From Microbacterium keratanolyticum (GTDB lineage Bacteria > Actinomycetota > Actinomycetes > Actinomycetales > Microbacteriaceae): a stretch of DNA of 64,000 nucleotides. Positions 50,718 to 59,771 of this stretch are shown here, in pieces. The stretch lies in NCBI RefSeq assembly GCF_016907255.1, contig NZ_JAFBBQ010000001.1, positions 2,604,001-2,668,000 of the forward strand, written 5' to 3'. The notes beneath the pieces are model-generated. The model had not been told where the DNA came from, did not search any database, and was given only the letters and a program-made list of their open reading frames with translations. Position 1 is the first letter of the stretch. Every line of letters starts with the position of its first letter. The position numbers and the translations under genes are program-made.

Positions 50718-50754
50718 CGAAGGGGCGCCCTCTTCTTGAGAGGGCGCCCCTTCG
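50718..50754 (+). terminator. Terminator of the infC-rpmI-rplT operon
   Basis: A perfect 16-bp stem (50718-50733 with 50739-50754) and five-base loop (TCTTG) follow rplT. TCGTCT after it is a weak tail. Confidence 0.85.
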
Positions 50755-50809
50755 TCGTCTCCGATCGGCGCGCCTTGCGTGGCTCCCGAGGCGCGGTGGG
50801 TGGACTGCC

Positions 50810-50815
50810 TAAACT
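50810..50815 (+). promoter_or_regulatory. -10 element TAAACT of a leaderless promoter
   Basis: TAAACT ends six bases before GTG 50822 of the RNA methyltransferase gene. The interval is GGGGGA. Confidence 0.5.
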
Positions 50816-50821
50816 GGGGGA

Positions 50822-51634
50822 GTGCTGGAGAATCCTCGGTCCCCGCGTGTTCGCGCCGTTGCCAAGCTGACGAAACGCGCCGCGCGCAGCGACACCGGAC
50901 TCTTTCTGCTGGAAGGTCCGCAGGCCGTCCGCGAGGCGTTGACGTATCGCCCGGATGCGATCGTGGAGCTGTATGCGACACCGCAGGGGTGGGAGAAGCA
51001 TCCGGACATCCGCGACGCCGCGCAGGAGCATGGGGTGCGGGTTGATCTCGTGGCTGAGGACGTGCTGCGCGCGATGGCCGACACCGTCACCCCGCAGGGG
51101 CTGATTGCGGTGGCGCGTCAGACGCCGGCGTCGATGCGCGATATCTTCGCTGCCCGCCCGCGGCTGGTCGCGATCTGTGAAGAGGTGCGGGACCCCGGCA
51201 ATCTGGGCACGATCATCCGCGCCGCGGATGCGGCAGGAGCAGATGCCATCGTTCTGACCGGGCGCACGGTCGATCCGTACAACCCGAAGGTCGTCCGCTC
51301 GACGACGGGATCCCTGTTCCATGTTCCCGTGTCGGTCGGAGGCGATCTCGCCGATGTCATCGAGGCCGCGCATCGTGCCGGCATGTCGGTCGTTGCCGCC
51401 GACGTCAAGGGTGACGATCTGCTCGCCGCCCGCGCGGAGGGAGCCTTGAGCGGTCCCACTGCATGGCTGTTCGGCAATGAGGCCAGAGGGCTGGAGGACG
51501 AAGCCCTCACACTCGTCGATCGTGTGCTGAAGCTGCCGATCTACGGCCGTGCGGAGTCGTTGAACCTCGCGACCGCCGCGAGCGTGTGTCTCTACGAGAC
51601 AGCCTTCGCGCAGCGCGATCCCGCAGGCAGATAG
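50822..51634 (+). CDS. TrmH-family (SPOUT) RNA 2'-O-methyltransferase
   Basis: The 270-residue protein has an N-terminal L30e-like RNA-binding region (about 1-110) and a C-terminal SPOUT knot with ICEEVRDPGNLGTIIRAADAAGADAIVLTG, WLFGNEARGL and LNLATAASVCLYETAF. It methylates a ribose 2'-OH in rRNA or tRNA using SAM. Its position after rplT matches tsnR (Rv1644), so a 23S rRNA target is likely. GTG 50822 begins the frame and follows the -10 by six bases. Confidence 0.92.
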   Translation: MLENPRSPRVRAVAKLTKRAARSDTGLFLLEGPQAVREALTYRPDAIVELYATPQGWEKHPDIRDAAQEHGVRVDLVAEDVLRAMADTVTPQGLIAVARQTPASMRDIFAARPRLVAICEEVRDPGNLGTIIRAADAAGADAIVLTGRTVDPYNPKVVRSTTGSLFHVPVSVGGDLADVIEAAHRAGMSVVAADVKGDDLLAARAEGALSGPTAWLFGNEARGLEDEALTLVDRVLKLPIYGRAESLNLATAASVCLYETAFAQRDPAGR

Positions 51635-51671
51635 GTATCCCGGTATACCGCTCGGTTACATCTCGGTAACC
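51634..51671. promoter_or_regulatory. AC-N9-AC array (GlnR-type) and two inverted repeats upstream of the glutamate transporter
   Basis: AC dinucleotides occur at 51647, 51658 and 51669, 11 bp apart. GTTAC-N6-GTAAC (51655-51670) fits the GlnR half-site pattern (gTnAC-N6-GnnAC). The segment also forms GGTAT-N6-ATACC (51634-51649) and GGTTAC-N6-GTAACC (51654-51671), centred 21 bp apart. It lies about 50-85 bases upstream of the predicted transcript start. Confidence 0.5.
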
Positions 51672-51708
51672 TCGACGGGGCACTCTGGCGCGTTCTCTCC
51701 CGTCTCCA

Positions 51709-51714
51709 TAGGTT
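51709..51714 (+). promoter_or_regulatory. -10 element TAGGTT of the glutamate transporter operon
   Basis: TAGGTT ends seven bases before ATG 51722. The GlnR-like array is centred near -60 relative to this start, where activators of this type usually sit. Confidence 0.5.
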
Positions 51715-51721
51715 GGGATGC

Positions 51722-52477
51722 ATGGATGCACACAGTCGTGATTCCGCGCTCGTCGTCGTCGAGAACGTGCAGAAGCACTACGGCGACTTTCAAGCACTGA
51801 CGAACATCAACCTCACGGTCAACAAGGGCGAGGTCGTCGTCGTCATCGGTCCCTCGGGCTCCGGCAAGTCCACTCTGTGCCGCACGATCAACCGCCTGGA
51901 GACCATCACCAGCGGCTCGATTCGCATCGACGGGCGAGAGCTTCCCGCCGAGGGACGCGGACTCGCCAACCTCCGTGCCGATGTCGGCATGGTCTTCCAG
52001 TCGTTCAACCTGTTCGCGCACCTCACGATCCTCGAGAACGTCACCCTCGGCCCGATCAAGGTGCGCGGAATGAAGAAGGCGGATGCGGAGAAGGAGGCCA
52101 TGGCGCTCCTCGAGCGCGTCGGCGTCGCGCAGCAGGCCGCGAAGCTTCCCGCCCAGCTCTCCGGCGGCCAGCAGCAGCGCGTCGCGATCGCTCGCGCCCT
52201 CGCGATGCATCCGAAGGTCATGCTCTTCGACGAGCCGACCAGCGCGCTCGATCCCGAGATGATCAACGAAGTGCTCGACGTCATGGTCGGCCTCGCCAAG
52301 GAGGGCATGACGATGATCGTCGTGACCCACGAGATGGGCTTCGCCCGGAAGGCCGCCAACCGCGTCGTGTTCATGGCCGACGGTCAGATCGTCGAGGAGG
52401 CCACGCCGGAAGAGTTCTTCACCAACCCGAAGAGCGCCCGCGCGAAGGACTTCCTCTCCAAGCTTCTCACCCACTGA
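51722..52477 (+). CDS. gluA: Glutamate/polar amino-acid ABC transporter, ATP-binding protein
   Basis: The 251-residue ATPase has Walker [11 protein letters not shown]-loop [13 protein letters not shown], signature [15 protein letters not shown], Walker [14 protein letters not shown] and H-loop [10 protein letters not shown]. These, with the downstream lipoprotein and two permeases, match the corynebacterial GluABCD/polar amino-acid uptake system. The start is ATG 51722; a TTG nine bases upstream is also open. The operon order is ATPase, binding protein, permease, permease. The exact amino acid is inferred from the order and sequence. Confidence 0.93.
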   Translation: MDAHSRDSALVVVENVQKHYGDFQALTNINLTVNKGEVVVVIGPSGSGKSTLCRTINRLETITSGSIRIDGRELPAEGRGLANLRADVGMVFQSFNLFAHLTILENVTLGPIKVRGMKKADAEKEAMALLERVGVAQQAAKLPAQLSGGQQQRVAIARALAMHPKVMLFDEPTSALDPEMINEVLDVMVGLAKEGMTMIVVTHEMGFARKAANRVVFMADGQIVEEATPEEFFTNPKSARAKDFLSKLLTH

Positions 52478-52540
52478 GCGCCCCTACCCACGGCTCTCAG
52501 ACGCAATGACCATCCTGAAGACCAAACGAAGGAGACGCAC

Positions 52541-53461
52541 ATGCGACGTACACGGACACTGGCAGGAATCGGGATCGCCGCCGCAGCGCTGCTCGCGCTG
52601 ACCGCCTGCAACAGCGGATCGCCATCGGCGCCGGGAGGCGGCGATGCCACGGGCGGTGGCGACGCAGGGGATGACACGGGCACCTGGTTCGAGGTCGCCA
52701 CGGACGTCACGCTGGAGGGAAGCCCGACCTTCGATGCGATGAAGGAGCGCGACGGGGTCGTCGTGGGCGTCAAGGAGGATCAGCCGAACCTCGGCTTCCT
52801 CGACGTGACGACGGGGGAGCGCACTGGCTTCGACATCGACATCGCGCGCTGGATCGCGGCATCCCTCGGCTTCAGCGAGGAGCAGATCGAGTTCAAGCCG
52901 ATCGCCTCGGCGAACCGCGAGCAGGCGATCGTGAACGGCGACATCGACTACTACGTCGGCACGTACTCGATCAACGACAAGCGCAAGGAGCAGATCGACT
53001 TCGCGGGTCCCTACTTCATCACAGGGCAGGGGCTGCTGGTCGCCGCGGATGCTCCGGAGGCGACCAAGCTCGAGGACTTCAACGGCAAGACCGTGTGCTC
53101 GGCGACGGGGTCGACTCCGATCCAGAACATCAAGGCGAACTTCCCTGAGATCAAGACGCAGGAGTACGACCTGTACTCGGCCTGTGTGGAGGACCTCCTC
53201 AACGGTAAGGTCGACGCGGTCACGACCGACCAGGCCATCCTGATCGGTTACGCCGCGCAGTACCCGGATGAGATCAAGGTCACCGGCGGACTCTTCACGG
53301 AGGAGCGCTACGGTGTGGGCCTGCCGAAGGGTGATGACGCTCTCCGCGGATTCATCAACGACATGTTCACCGACGGCGGCGACATCTGGCAGGCGATCTT
53401 CGACAAGAACCTCGGTTCCTCGGGCATCAAGGTCAGCCAGCCGCAGGTCGACGCGTACTGA
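52541..53461 (+). CDS. gluB: Glutamate-type substrate-binding lipoprotein
   Basis: The 306-residue protein has a lipoprotein signal (LLALTACNS, lipid-modified Cys23) and a Gly/Asp/Ser linker to about residue 48, then the family 3 periplasmic-binding fold. GVVVGVKEDQPNLGFLDVTTGERTGFDIDIARWIAASLG matches GluB. IVNGDIDYYVGTYSINDKRKEQIDFAGPYF is the signature region. AAGGAG (52528-52533) precedes ATG 52541. A stable hairpin separates it from the permease genes. Confidence 0.95.
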   Translation: MRRTRTLAGIGIAAAALLALTACNSGSPSAPGGGDATGGGDAGDDTGTWFEVATDVTLEGSPTFDAMKERDGVVVGVKEDQPNLGFLDVTTGERTGFDIDIARWIAASLGFSEEQIEFKPIASANREQAIVNGDIDYYVGTYSINDKRKEQIDFAGPYFITGQGLLVAADAPEATKLEDFNGKTVCSATGSTPIQNIKANFPEIKTQEYDLYSACVEDLLNGKVDAVTTDQAILIGYAAQYPDEIKVTGGLFTEERYGVGLPKGDDALRGFINDMFTDGGDIWQAIFDKNLGSSGIKVSQPQVDAY

Positions 53462-53469
53462 CCGTCGTG

Positions 53470-53499
53470 GGGGTGACCGCTGATTCCAGCGGTCACCCC
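53470..53499 (+). terminator. Intercistronic hairpin between binding protein and permease
   Basis: GGGGTGACCGCTG (53470-53482) pairs perfectly with 53487-53499 across a four-base loop (ATTC), eight bases past the gluB stop. There is no T-tract, so it fits partial termination or 3' mRNA protection giving excess binding protein. Confidence 0.6.
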
Positions 53500-53536
53500 T
53501 GCTTCACCGCACGCCAACGCAGAAGGGGAGGGTGAC

Positions 53537-54193
53537 GTGGACGTCATCTTCGGCAATCTCGACCTCTGGGGAGAGGCGATCGGCAACACGCTGCTCGTCT
53601 TCTTCGTCGGTGGTCTCATCGCCCTCGTGCTGGGGTTCCTGGTGGGCGCGATGCGCGTGTCACCCGTGCCCATCGCCCGCGGGGTCGGCACGGTGTACGT
53701 CAACCTCGTCCGCAACACGCCCCTGACTCTCGTCTTCTTCTTCTTTGTCTTCGGATACCCGCAGCTCGGCCTTCCGGAACTCTCGAACACGGTGCTCGGC
53801 ATTCTCGCGATCGGCATCTACACGGCCACCTATGTGGCGGAGGTGCTTCGGGCCGGGATCAACACGGTCCCTGTCGGGCAGGCGGAGGCCGCTCGCGCGA
53901 TCGGGCTGCCGTTCGGCCAGGTCATGACCCTCGTGATCCTGCCGCAGGCATTCCGCTCGGTCGTCCCGCCGATGATGAGCGTGTTCATCGCGCTGCTGAA
54001 GAACACCACGGTTGCCGCGGGATTCTCGATCGCCGAGCTCGCCGCTCTGCGGGCAACCATCAACGACGCCGCCGACCGCCCGGGTAACCCGATGGAGGTT
54101 CTGCTCTGGGTCGCGGTCGTATTCGTGATCCTGGTGCTGGGCCTCAGCGCCGTGCAGCGAACGCTCGAGAACCGATGGAGGATCGCGCGATGA
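53537..54193 (+). CDS. gluC: Glutamate-type ABC transporter permease 1
   Basis: The 218-residue permease has about five membrane segments and the EAA-type loop EVLRAGINTVPVGQAEAARAIGLPFGQVMTLVILPQAF that contacts the ATPase. GTG 53537 is preceded by GGGAGGGTGAC. It overlaps the second permease as ATGA, so the two are translated together as a heterodimer. The membrane motif NLVRNTPLTLVFFFFVFGYPQLGLP is typical of polar amino-acid uptake permeases. Confidence 0.94.
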   Translation: MDVIFGNLDLWGEAIGNTLLVFFVGGLIALVLGFLVGAMRVSPVPIARGVGTVYVNLVRNTPLTLVFFFFVFGYPQLGLPELSNTVLGILAIGIYTATYVAEVLRAGINTVPVGQAEAARAIGLPFGQVMTLVILPQAFRSVVPPMMSVFIALLKNTTVAAGFSIAELAALRATINDAADRPGNPMEVLLWVAVVFVILVLGLSAVQRTLENRWRIAR

Positions 54194-55098
54194 CTTCCGT
54201 GCTCTATGACGTCCCGGGCCCTCGGGCGATCGCCCGCAACCGCGTTCTGGCGGTTGTGACCGTACTCGTCGTGCTCGCTGCGATCGGCTTCATCGTGTAT
54301 CGCATGGCTGTCACCGGCCAGTTCTCGCCGGAGAAGTGGTACGTCTTCACGTTCACGAACGTGTGGAACGGCATCCTGCGCGCACTCGGTGCGACACTGG
54401 CCGCCTTCGGGCTCGCGGCGGTGCTGAGCGTGGTGCTCGGCTTCGTTCTCGCGATCGGACGCCTGTCGGACCATGCGTGGGTGCGGGTGCCGGTGACGGT
54501 CATCACGGAGCTGTTCCGTGCCGTTCCGGTGCTCGTGTTCATGATGCTGCTCTACTACGGACTGCCCGTCCTCGGGATCAGGATGGATCCGTACTGGGCG
54601 GTTGTGCTCGCGCTCATGGCGTACAACGGCTCGGTGCTCGCCGAGGTCCTCCGCGCCGGCATCGAGGCGCTGCCGCGGGGGCAGAAAGAGGCCGGCTACG
54701 CGATCGGTCTGCGCAAGAGCGGGGTCATGCGACTGATCCTGTTCCCGCAGGCGGTGCGGGCGATGCTGCCCGTGATCGTCGCGCAGCTCGTCGTGACGAT
54801 GAAGGACACCGCACTCGGCTTCATCATCACGTACCCCGAGCTCCTCTATTACGCCAAGCAGCTCACGGCCCAGCAGGGCCGGCCGATCCTGCAGTCGGCG
54901 TTCGTCATCGGCGGCATCTACATCGTGATGTGTCTGATCCTCGCCGGCATCGCGAAGTGGGTGGAGGTGCGTACGCGGCACTCGCCGAAGGTGCGCGGAG
55001 CGCAGCCAGACGTCGAGGACGACCCTCGTCTGCACGAGGAGTCGACCGTCACCGAACTCATCGTTGCGCAGAAAGACCAGCGTCGACGCCGGCGGTGA
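54190..55098 (+). CDS. gluD: Glutamate-type ABC transporter permease 2
   Basis: The 302-residue permease carries ELFRAVPVLVFMMLLYYGLP and the EAA loop EVLRAGIEALPRGQKEAGYAIGLRKSGVMRLILFPQAVRAMLP. A charged C-terminal tail of about 40 residues ends QKDQRRRRR. The ATG at 54190 overlaps the previous stop; a further in-frame ATG lies upstream inside gluC. Together with GluC it forms the channel. There is no strong hairpin after it, and pheS starts after 39 bases with its own -10. Confidence 0.94.
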   Translation: MTSVLYDVPGPRAIARNRVLAVVTVLVVLAAIGFIVYRMAVTGQFSPEKWYVFTFTNVWNGILRALGATLAAFGLAAVLSVVLGFVLAIGRLSDHAWVRVPVTVITELFRAVPVLVFMMLLYYGLPVLGIRMDPYWAVVLALMAYNGSVLAEVLRAGIEALPRGQKEAGYAIGLRKSGVMRLILFPQAVRAMLPVIVAQLVVTMKDTALGFIITYPELLYYAKQLTAQQGRPILQSAFVIGGIYIVMCLILAGIAKWVEVRTRHSPKVRGAQPDVEDDPRLHEESTVTELIVAQKDQRRRRR

Positions 55099-55123
55099 CG
55101 ACGGCGCACCGGGCGCGCCCCGG

Positions 55124-55129
55124 TAGACT
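55124..55129 (+). promoter_or_regulatory. -10 element TAGACT of the pheST promoter
   Basis: TAGACT ends eight bases before GTG 55138, predicting a leaderless or nearly leaderless pheS mRNA. Confidence 0.5.
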
Positions 55130-55137
55130 CGGTTCTC

Positions 55138-56178
55138 GTGTCGGATGCTCCAGAAATCACCCCAGAAGCGGTAGAAGCCGCCGTCGCCGCGGCGATCGCC
55201 GCGATCGATGCCGCAACCACGACGACCGAACTGAAGGCGGCCCGCGCCGCCCACGTCGCGGAGGGCTCGCCGCTCGCGGTGCTCAACGCCTCGATGCGTC
55301 AGGTCGCACCGGAACACAAGGCCGCGTTCGGCAAGCTCGTCGGCCAGGGCCGCGGCCAGGTCACGAAGGCGCTCGCGGCGAAGGAAGAGCAGCTTGCTGC
55401 GGCAGAGGTCGCCGAGAAGCTCGAGGCGGAGCGCATCGACATCACGGCTGTCGCATCGCGCACCCGTGTCGGCGCGCGGCATCCGCTCACCCTTCTGCAG
55501 GACCAGGTCAGCGAGATCTTCGTCGGCATGGGATGGGAGATCGCCGAGGGGCCAGAACTCGAGCACGAGTGGTTCAACTTCGACGCACTGAACTTCGACG
55601 TCGACCACCCTGCTCGTCAGATGCAGGACACGTTCTTCGTCGACCCGGCCGATCGTCACCTCGTGATGCGCACGCACACGAGCCCGGTGCAGGTGCGCTC
55701 GATGCTCGACCGTGAGGTGCCGATCTACGTGCTGTGCCCCGGCCGTGTGTACCGCACCGACGAGTTCGACGCCACGCACCTTCCGGTCTTCACCCAGTTC
55801 GAGGGTCTCGTGATCGACAAGGGCATCACGATGGCACATCTCAAGGGCACGCTCGACCACTTCGCGAAGCTGCTCTTCGGCCCGGAGGCGAAGACGCGCT
55901 TCCGCACCAACTACTTCCCGTTCACCGAGCCGTCCGCCGAGCTCGACCTCTGGCACCCGACCTTCAAGGGCGGCGCGCGCTGGATCGAGTGGGGCGGATG
56001 CGGAATGGTCAACCCGAACGTGCTGCGCGCGGCGGGTATCGACCCTGAGGTCTACAGCGGCTTCGCCTTCGGGATGGGCATCGAACGCGGGCTCATGTTC
56101 CGCAGTGATGTGAAAGACATGCGCGACATGGCCGAGGGCGATGTGCGCTTCAGCGAGCAGTTCGGGATGGTGGTGTGA
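55138..56178 (+). CDS. pheS: Phenylalanyl-tRNA synthetase, alpha subunit
   Basis: The 346-residue class II synthetase subunit has a coiled-coil N-terminal arm (about 1-100) and the catalytic core with HPLTLLQDQVSEIFVGMGWE, MQDTFFVDPADRHLVMRTHTSPVQVRSM, PGRVYRTDEFDATHLPVFTQFEGL and motif 3 FGMGIERGLMFRSD. It binds Phe, ATP and the tRNA acceptor end together with PheT. GTG 55138 is chosen because it directly follows the -10 and gives the usual length. Confidence 0.97.
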   Translation: MSDAPEITPEAVEAAVAAAIAAIDAATTTTELKAARAAHVAEGSPLAVLNASMRQVAPEHKAAFGKLVGQGRGQVTKALAAKEEQLAAAEVAEKLEAERIDITAVASRTRVGARHPLTLLQDQVSEIFVGMGWEIAEGPELEHEWFNFDALNFDVDHPARQMQDTFFVDPADRHLVMRTHTSPVQVRSMLDREVPIYVLCPGRVYRTDEFDATHLPVFTQFEGLVIDKGITMAHLKGTLDHFAKLLFGPEAKTRFRTNYFPFTEPSAELDLWHPTFKGGARWIEWGGCGMVNPNVLRAAGIDPEVYSGFAFGMGIERGLMFRSDVKDMRDMAEGDVRFSEQFGMVV

Positions 56179-58685
56179 TGCGCGTCCCGCTTTCGTGGTT
56201 GCGTGAGTACGTCGAGGTCGCAGCGGATGCGACGCCGGACGATGTCCTGGCGTCCTTCGTGTCGGTCGGTTTCGAAGAAGAGGACATCCACCGCTTCGAG
56301 ATCGAGGGACCCGTCGTCGTCGGACAGGTCGTCTCCTTCGAGGAGGAGCCGCAGTCCAACGGCAAGACGATCCGCTGGTGCCAGGTCGACGTGGGCGAGG
56401 CGAACGGCGGCGTCCGCGGCATCGTCTGCGGAGCGTCGAACTTCGCCGTCGGAGACAAGGTCGTCGCGACTCTTCCCGGTGCTGTGCTGCCCGGTCCCTT
56501 CCCGATCGCGGCGCGCAAGACGTACGGCCATGTGTCAGACGGCATGATGGCCTCGGCGCGCGAGCTGGGTCTCGGCGAGGAGCACAACGGCATCATCGTG
56601 CTCGCAGACCTCGGAATCGATGCGCCCGTCGGTACGGACGCGATCGCGCTCCTCGGTCTCGATGACGTCGCGGTCGAGGTCAACGTGACGCCGGACCGCG
56701 GCTACGCGTTCTCGCTCCGCGGCATCGCCCGCGAGTACTCCCACGCCACCGGGGCGGAGTTCCGCGACCCGGCCGCGCGCGATTTCGCGGAGCTGGCGCC
56801 CGGCGCCGGCTTCCCGATCGTCGTCGACGACCAGCAGCCGATCCGCGGACGCGTGGGTGCGAGCGAGTTCGTCGCGCGGGCCGTCCGCGGCGTCGACCCT
56901 TCTCGACCGACTCCGCCATGGATGGTCGCACGCCTGACGCTTGCGGGCATGCGCTCGCTCGGTGTGCTGATCGACATCACCAACTACGTGATGCTGGAGC
57001 TCGGCAACCCCGTGCACGGCTACGACCTCGACAAGCTCTCCGGTGGCATCACGGTGCGCCGCGCGGCTTCGGGCGAGAAGATCGAGACGCTGGACGGCCA
57101 GGTGCGCACCCTGCACGTCGAGGATCTTCTCATCACGGACGAATCCGGACCGATCGGCATCGCCGGCGTCATGGGCGGTGCGACGACCGAGATGACCGAG
57201 ACGACGCGCAACGTGCTCATCGAGGCGGCGACCTTCGACCCGACCACGATCGCCCGCTCCGCACGACGTCACAAGCTGCCCAGCGAGGCGTCGAAGCGCT
57301 TCGAGCGCGGCGTCGACCCGCTCATCCCGTTCGTGGCCGCACGGCGCGTCGCCGATCTCATGGTCGAGTTCGCAGGCGGAACCCTGGACGAGCTCGGCGG
57401 TGCGGTGTTCGCGGAGGTCTTCATCGAGGGCATCCACCTGCCCGCAGGCTTCGTCGCCGGGCTGATCGGCGTCGACTACACGGCAGACGAGATCGTCGGG
57501 GCGCTCGAGACGATCGGCGCCGAGGTCACGGAGGAAGACGGCACCGGCTGGCACGTCATTCCGCCGAGCTGGCGGCCGGACCTCACCGACAAGTGGACGC
57601 TCGCAGAAGAGGTCGCGCGCATCCACGGCCTCGACCGCATTCCTTCGGTGCTGCCGACGCCGTCGGGCGGGCGCGGTCTCACGCTCCTGCAGCAGGGGCG
57701 TCGCCGTGTGGCAGACGCGCTCGCGGCGGCGGGCTTCGTCGAGACGCCGGCCTTCCCGTTCACGACCGACACGAGCAACGACCTGCATGGTTCGGCATCA
57801 GGAGAGCACCTGCCGAGCATCCGCCTGGCCAACGCTCTCGACGGCCAGGCCCCGTTCCTCCGACGTTCGCTGATTCCGGGACTGCTGACGACCGCGCACC
57901 GCAACATCTCGCGCGGCATGGTCGACCTGGCCATCTTCGAGACCGGCACCGTCTTCCTCCCCGAACCCGGTGTGCAGTACGGCACCGCTGAGGTGCCGCC
58001 GCTCGGCGCACGGCCGTCGGATGAGGTGCTCGCGCAGCTGAACGCCTCGATCCCGCCGCAGCACCGCCACGTCGCCGTGCTGCTGACCGGCAACATCATC
58101 CCGCGGCAGCCGGGTCGCGCCGCCGAGGCCGCAGACCTCGCGGACGCCCTCGACGCCGTGCGAGTGATCGCCACCGCAGCGGGTGTCGACATCGACGTCG
58201 TGCAGGGTGAGCGTGCAGCGCTCCACCCGGGACGCACCGGCGTGCTGAGTGTGCGCGGTGAGGAGATCGGCTACGTGGGCGAGCTGCACCCGACGGTAGC
58301 CGCGGATGCAGATCTTCCCGCCCGGGCCGTCGTGCTCGAGCTGGATCTCGATCGTGTGCTGACCCTCGCCGGTGAGCGTGTCGTCGTCGAGTCGCTGTCG
58401 ACATATCCTGCGGCGACGCAGGACGTCTCGCTCGTTGTGCCCGCCACGGTGCCCGCGGCAGACGTCCGCGCTGCTCTCGTCGAGGGTGCGGGTGCGCTGC
58501 TGGAATCGGTGCGTCTGGTCGACGACTACCGCGGTGAGGGCGTGCCGGGCGACGCGAAGAGCCTGAGCTTCGCGCTGCGCTTCCGTGCGCCGGATCGTAC
58601 GCTCACGGCGGCAGAGGCGTCAGAGGCGAAGCTCGCCGGTGTCGCCGTGGCGGCCGAGCGCTTCGGCGCCACCCTGCGCGAGTAG
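56178..58685 (+). CDS. pheT: Phenylalanyl-tRNA synthetase, beta subunit
   Basis: The 835-residue subunit begins MRVPLSWLREYVEV and has the usual domains: EMAP/OB-fold tRNA-binding region (about 40-150), B3/B4 editing domain, B5 DNA-binding-like fold, catalytic-like domain, and the C-terminal FDX-ACB anticodon-binding domain. ATG 56178 overlaps the pheS stop by one base (TGATG); GTG 56175 one codon upstream is an alternative. A terminator hairpin follows the stop. Confidence 0.97.
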   Translation: MRVPLSWLREYVEVAADATPDDVLASFVSVGFEEEDIHRFEIEGPVVVGQVVSFEEEPQSNGKTIRWCQVDVGEANGGVRGIVCGASNFAVGDKVVATLPGAVLPGPFPIAARKTYGHVSDGMMASARELGLGEEHNGIIVLADLGIDAPVGTDAIALLGLDDVAVEVNVTPDRGYAFSLRGIAREYSHATGAEFRDPAARDFAELAPGAGFPIVVDDQQPIRGRVGASEFVARAVRGVDPSRPTPPWMVARLTLAGMRSLGVLIDITNYVMLELGNPVHGYDLDKLSGGITVRRAASGEKIETLDGQVRTLHVEDLLITDESGPIGIAGVMGGATTEMTETTRNVLIEAATFDPTTIARSARRHKLPSEASKRFERGVDPLIPFVAARRVADLMVEFAGGTLDELGGAVFAEVFIEGIHLPAGFVAGLIGVDYTADEIVGALETIGAEVTEEDGTGWHVIPPSWRPDLTDKWTLAEEVARIHGLDRIPSVLPTPSGGRGLTLLQQGRRRVADALAAAGFVETPAFPFTTDTSNDLHGSASGEHLPSIRLANALDGQAPFLRRSLIPGLLTTAHRNISRGMVDLAIFETGTVFLPEPGVQYGTAEVPPLGARPSDEVLAQLNASIPPQHRHVAVLLTGNIIPRQPGRAAEAADLADALDAVRVIATAAGVDIDVVQGERAALHPGRTGVLSVRGEEIGYVGELHPTVAADADLPARAVVLELDLDRVLTLAGERVVVESLSTYPAATQDVSLVVPATVPAADVRAALVEGAGALLESVRLVDDYRGEGVPGDAKSLSFALRFRAPDRTLTAAEASEAKLAGVAVAAERFGATLRE

Positions 58686-58701
58686 GTCGCAGAAGAACTG
58701 T

Positions 58702-58738
58702 GAAAGGCGGGCAGCCCGAGAGGGCGTGCCCGCCTTTC
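58702..58738 (+). terminator. Terminator of pheST
   Basis: A perfect 12-bp stem (GAAAGGCGGGCA at 58702-58713 with 58727-58738) and a 13-base loop begin 16 bases after pheT. The stem ends CTTTCTC, a weak T-rich tail. Confidence 0.75.
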
Positions 58739-58796
58739 TCGTGCGCCCACAGCGAACCCGCTTCCCTTGCGGGGCGGATGCTGGTGGCATGGCGAC

Positions 58797-59771
58797 ATGA
58801 CGGACGTTCTCATCCTCGGTGGAACCGGATGGCTGTCGGGCCGCGTCGCCGCGGGATGGGTGGCAGCGGGCGCTGCGGTGACGTGTCTGGCGCGGGGCGC
58901 GCGTTCGGCGCCCGCCGGCACCACGCTCGTGCAGGCCGATCGTGACGATCCGGATGCCTATGCGGAGGTCGCCGGGCGAGAGTGGGACGAGGTGGTCGAC
59001 ATCTCCTCCCAGGCGTCGCACGTCGCGGCTGCGGTGCAGGCTCTCGGCGAGCGGGCGGCACGGTGGACGTACGTGTCGAGTGCCTCGGTGTACAGCGACG
59101 ACGAGACGATCGGAGTGGATGAGTCGGCTCCGAGGCATCTGCCCGCGCAGCCCGGAGACGAGTATGAGTACGGTGCGCAGAAGGTCGCCGCGGAGGACGC
59201 CGTCGCGAGGCTCGGAGACCGTGCGCTGATCGTGCGCCCGGGCCTCGTCGTCGGCACGGGGGATCCGAGCGACCGGTTCGGCTACTGGTCGGCGGCTTTC
59301 GCGCGCGCCGGCGCCGGGACGGTCCTGCTGCCGGAGACGGACGGGCGCCACGCACAGGTCATCGATGTCGAGGATCTGGCCCGATACATCGTGGATGCTC
59401 GTCATTCCGGCGTCGTCAACGCGATGGGGGATGTCCTGCCGTTGGGGGACCTTCTCGCTCGCATCCGGACGATCGCCGGCCACACGGGTGACATCGTGAC
59501 GGCACCGGACGAATGGCTGGTCGCCCGCGACGTGCAGTACTGGATGGGCGCGCGCTCGCTCCCGCTGTGGCTGCCGGCCGACATGCCGGGGTTCATGGCG
59601 CGCTCGAACAGGCGCTTCGTGCAGACCGGCGGCGAGCTGTCGCCGCTGGAGGCGACGATCCGCCGTGTGCGTGCGGACGAGGAGGCTCGCGGCATCGATC
59701 GTGAGCGCCGGGCAGGACTGACACGCGCCGACGAGAGGGAACTCCTGCAGCGGATAGACTGCCCGCAGTGA
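58797..59771 (+). CDS. NAD-dependent epimerase/dehydratase (extended SDR family)
   Basis: The 324-residue protein begins with a Rossmann fold, TDVLILGGTGWLSGRVAAGW (Gly-x-Gly-x-x-G), then VVDISSQASHV. The expected YxxxK is visible as YGAQKVAAE, near residue 130. This is the NAD(P)-binding atypical/extended SDR pattern of sugar-nucleotide epimerases or oxidoreductases; the substrate is unknown. ATG 58797 starts the conserved fold. The 3' end overlaps a promoter and the beginning of the TPP riboswitch. Confidence 0.87.
   Translation: MTDVLILGGTGWLSGRVAAGWVAAGAAVTCLARGARSAPAGTTLVQADRDDPDAYAEVAGREWDEVVDISSQASHVAAAVQALGERAARWTYVSSASVYSDDETIGVDESAPRHLPAQPGDEYEYGAQKVAAEDAVARLGDRALIVRPGLVVGTGDPSDRFGYWSAAFARAGAGTVLLPETDGRHAQVIDVEDLARYIVDARHSGVVNAMGDVLPLGDLLARIRTIAGHTGDIVTAPDEWLVARDVQYWMGARSLPLWLPADMPGFMARSNRRFVQTGGELSPLEATIRRVRADEEARGIDRERRAGLTRADERELLQRIDCPQ
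59755..59760 (+). promoter_or_regulatory. -10 element TAGACT of the thi promoter inside the epimerase gene
   Basis: TAGACT ends six bases before 59767, where the TPP riboswitch begins. The element is in the last five codons of the epimerase gene. Confidence 0.5.
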
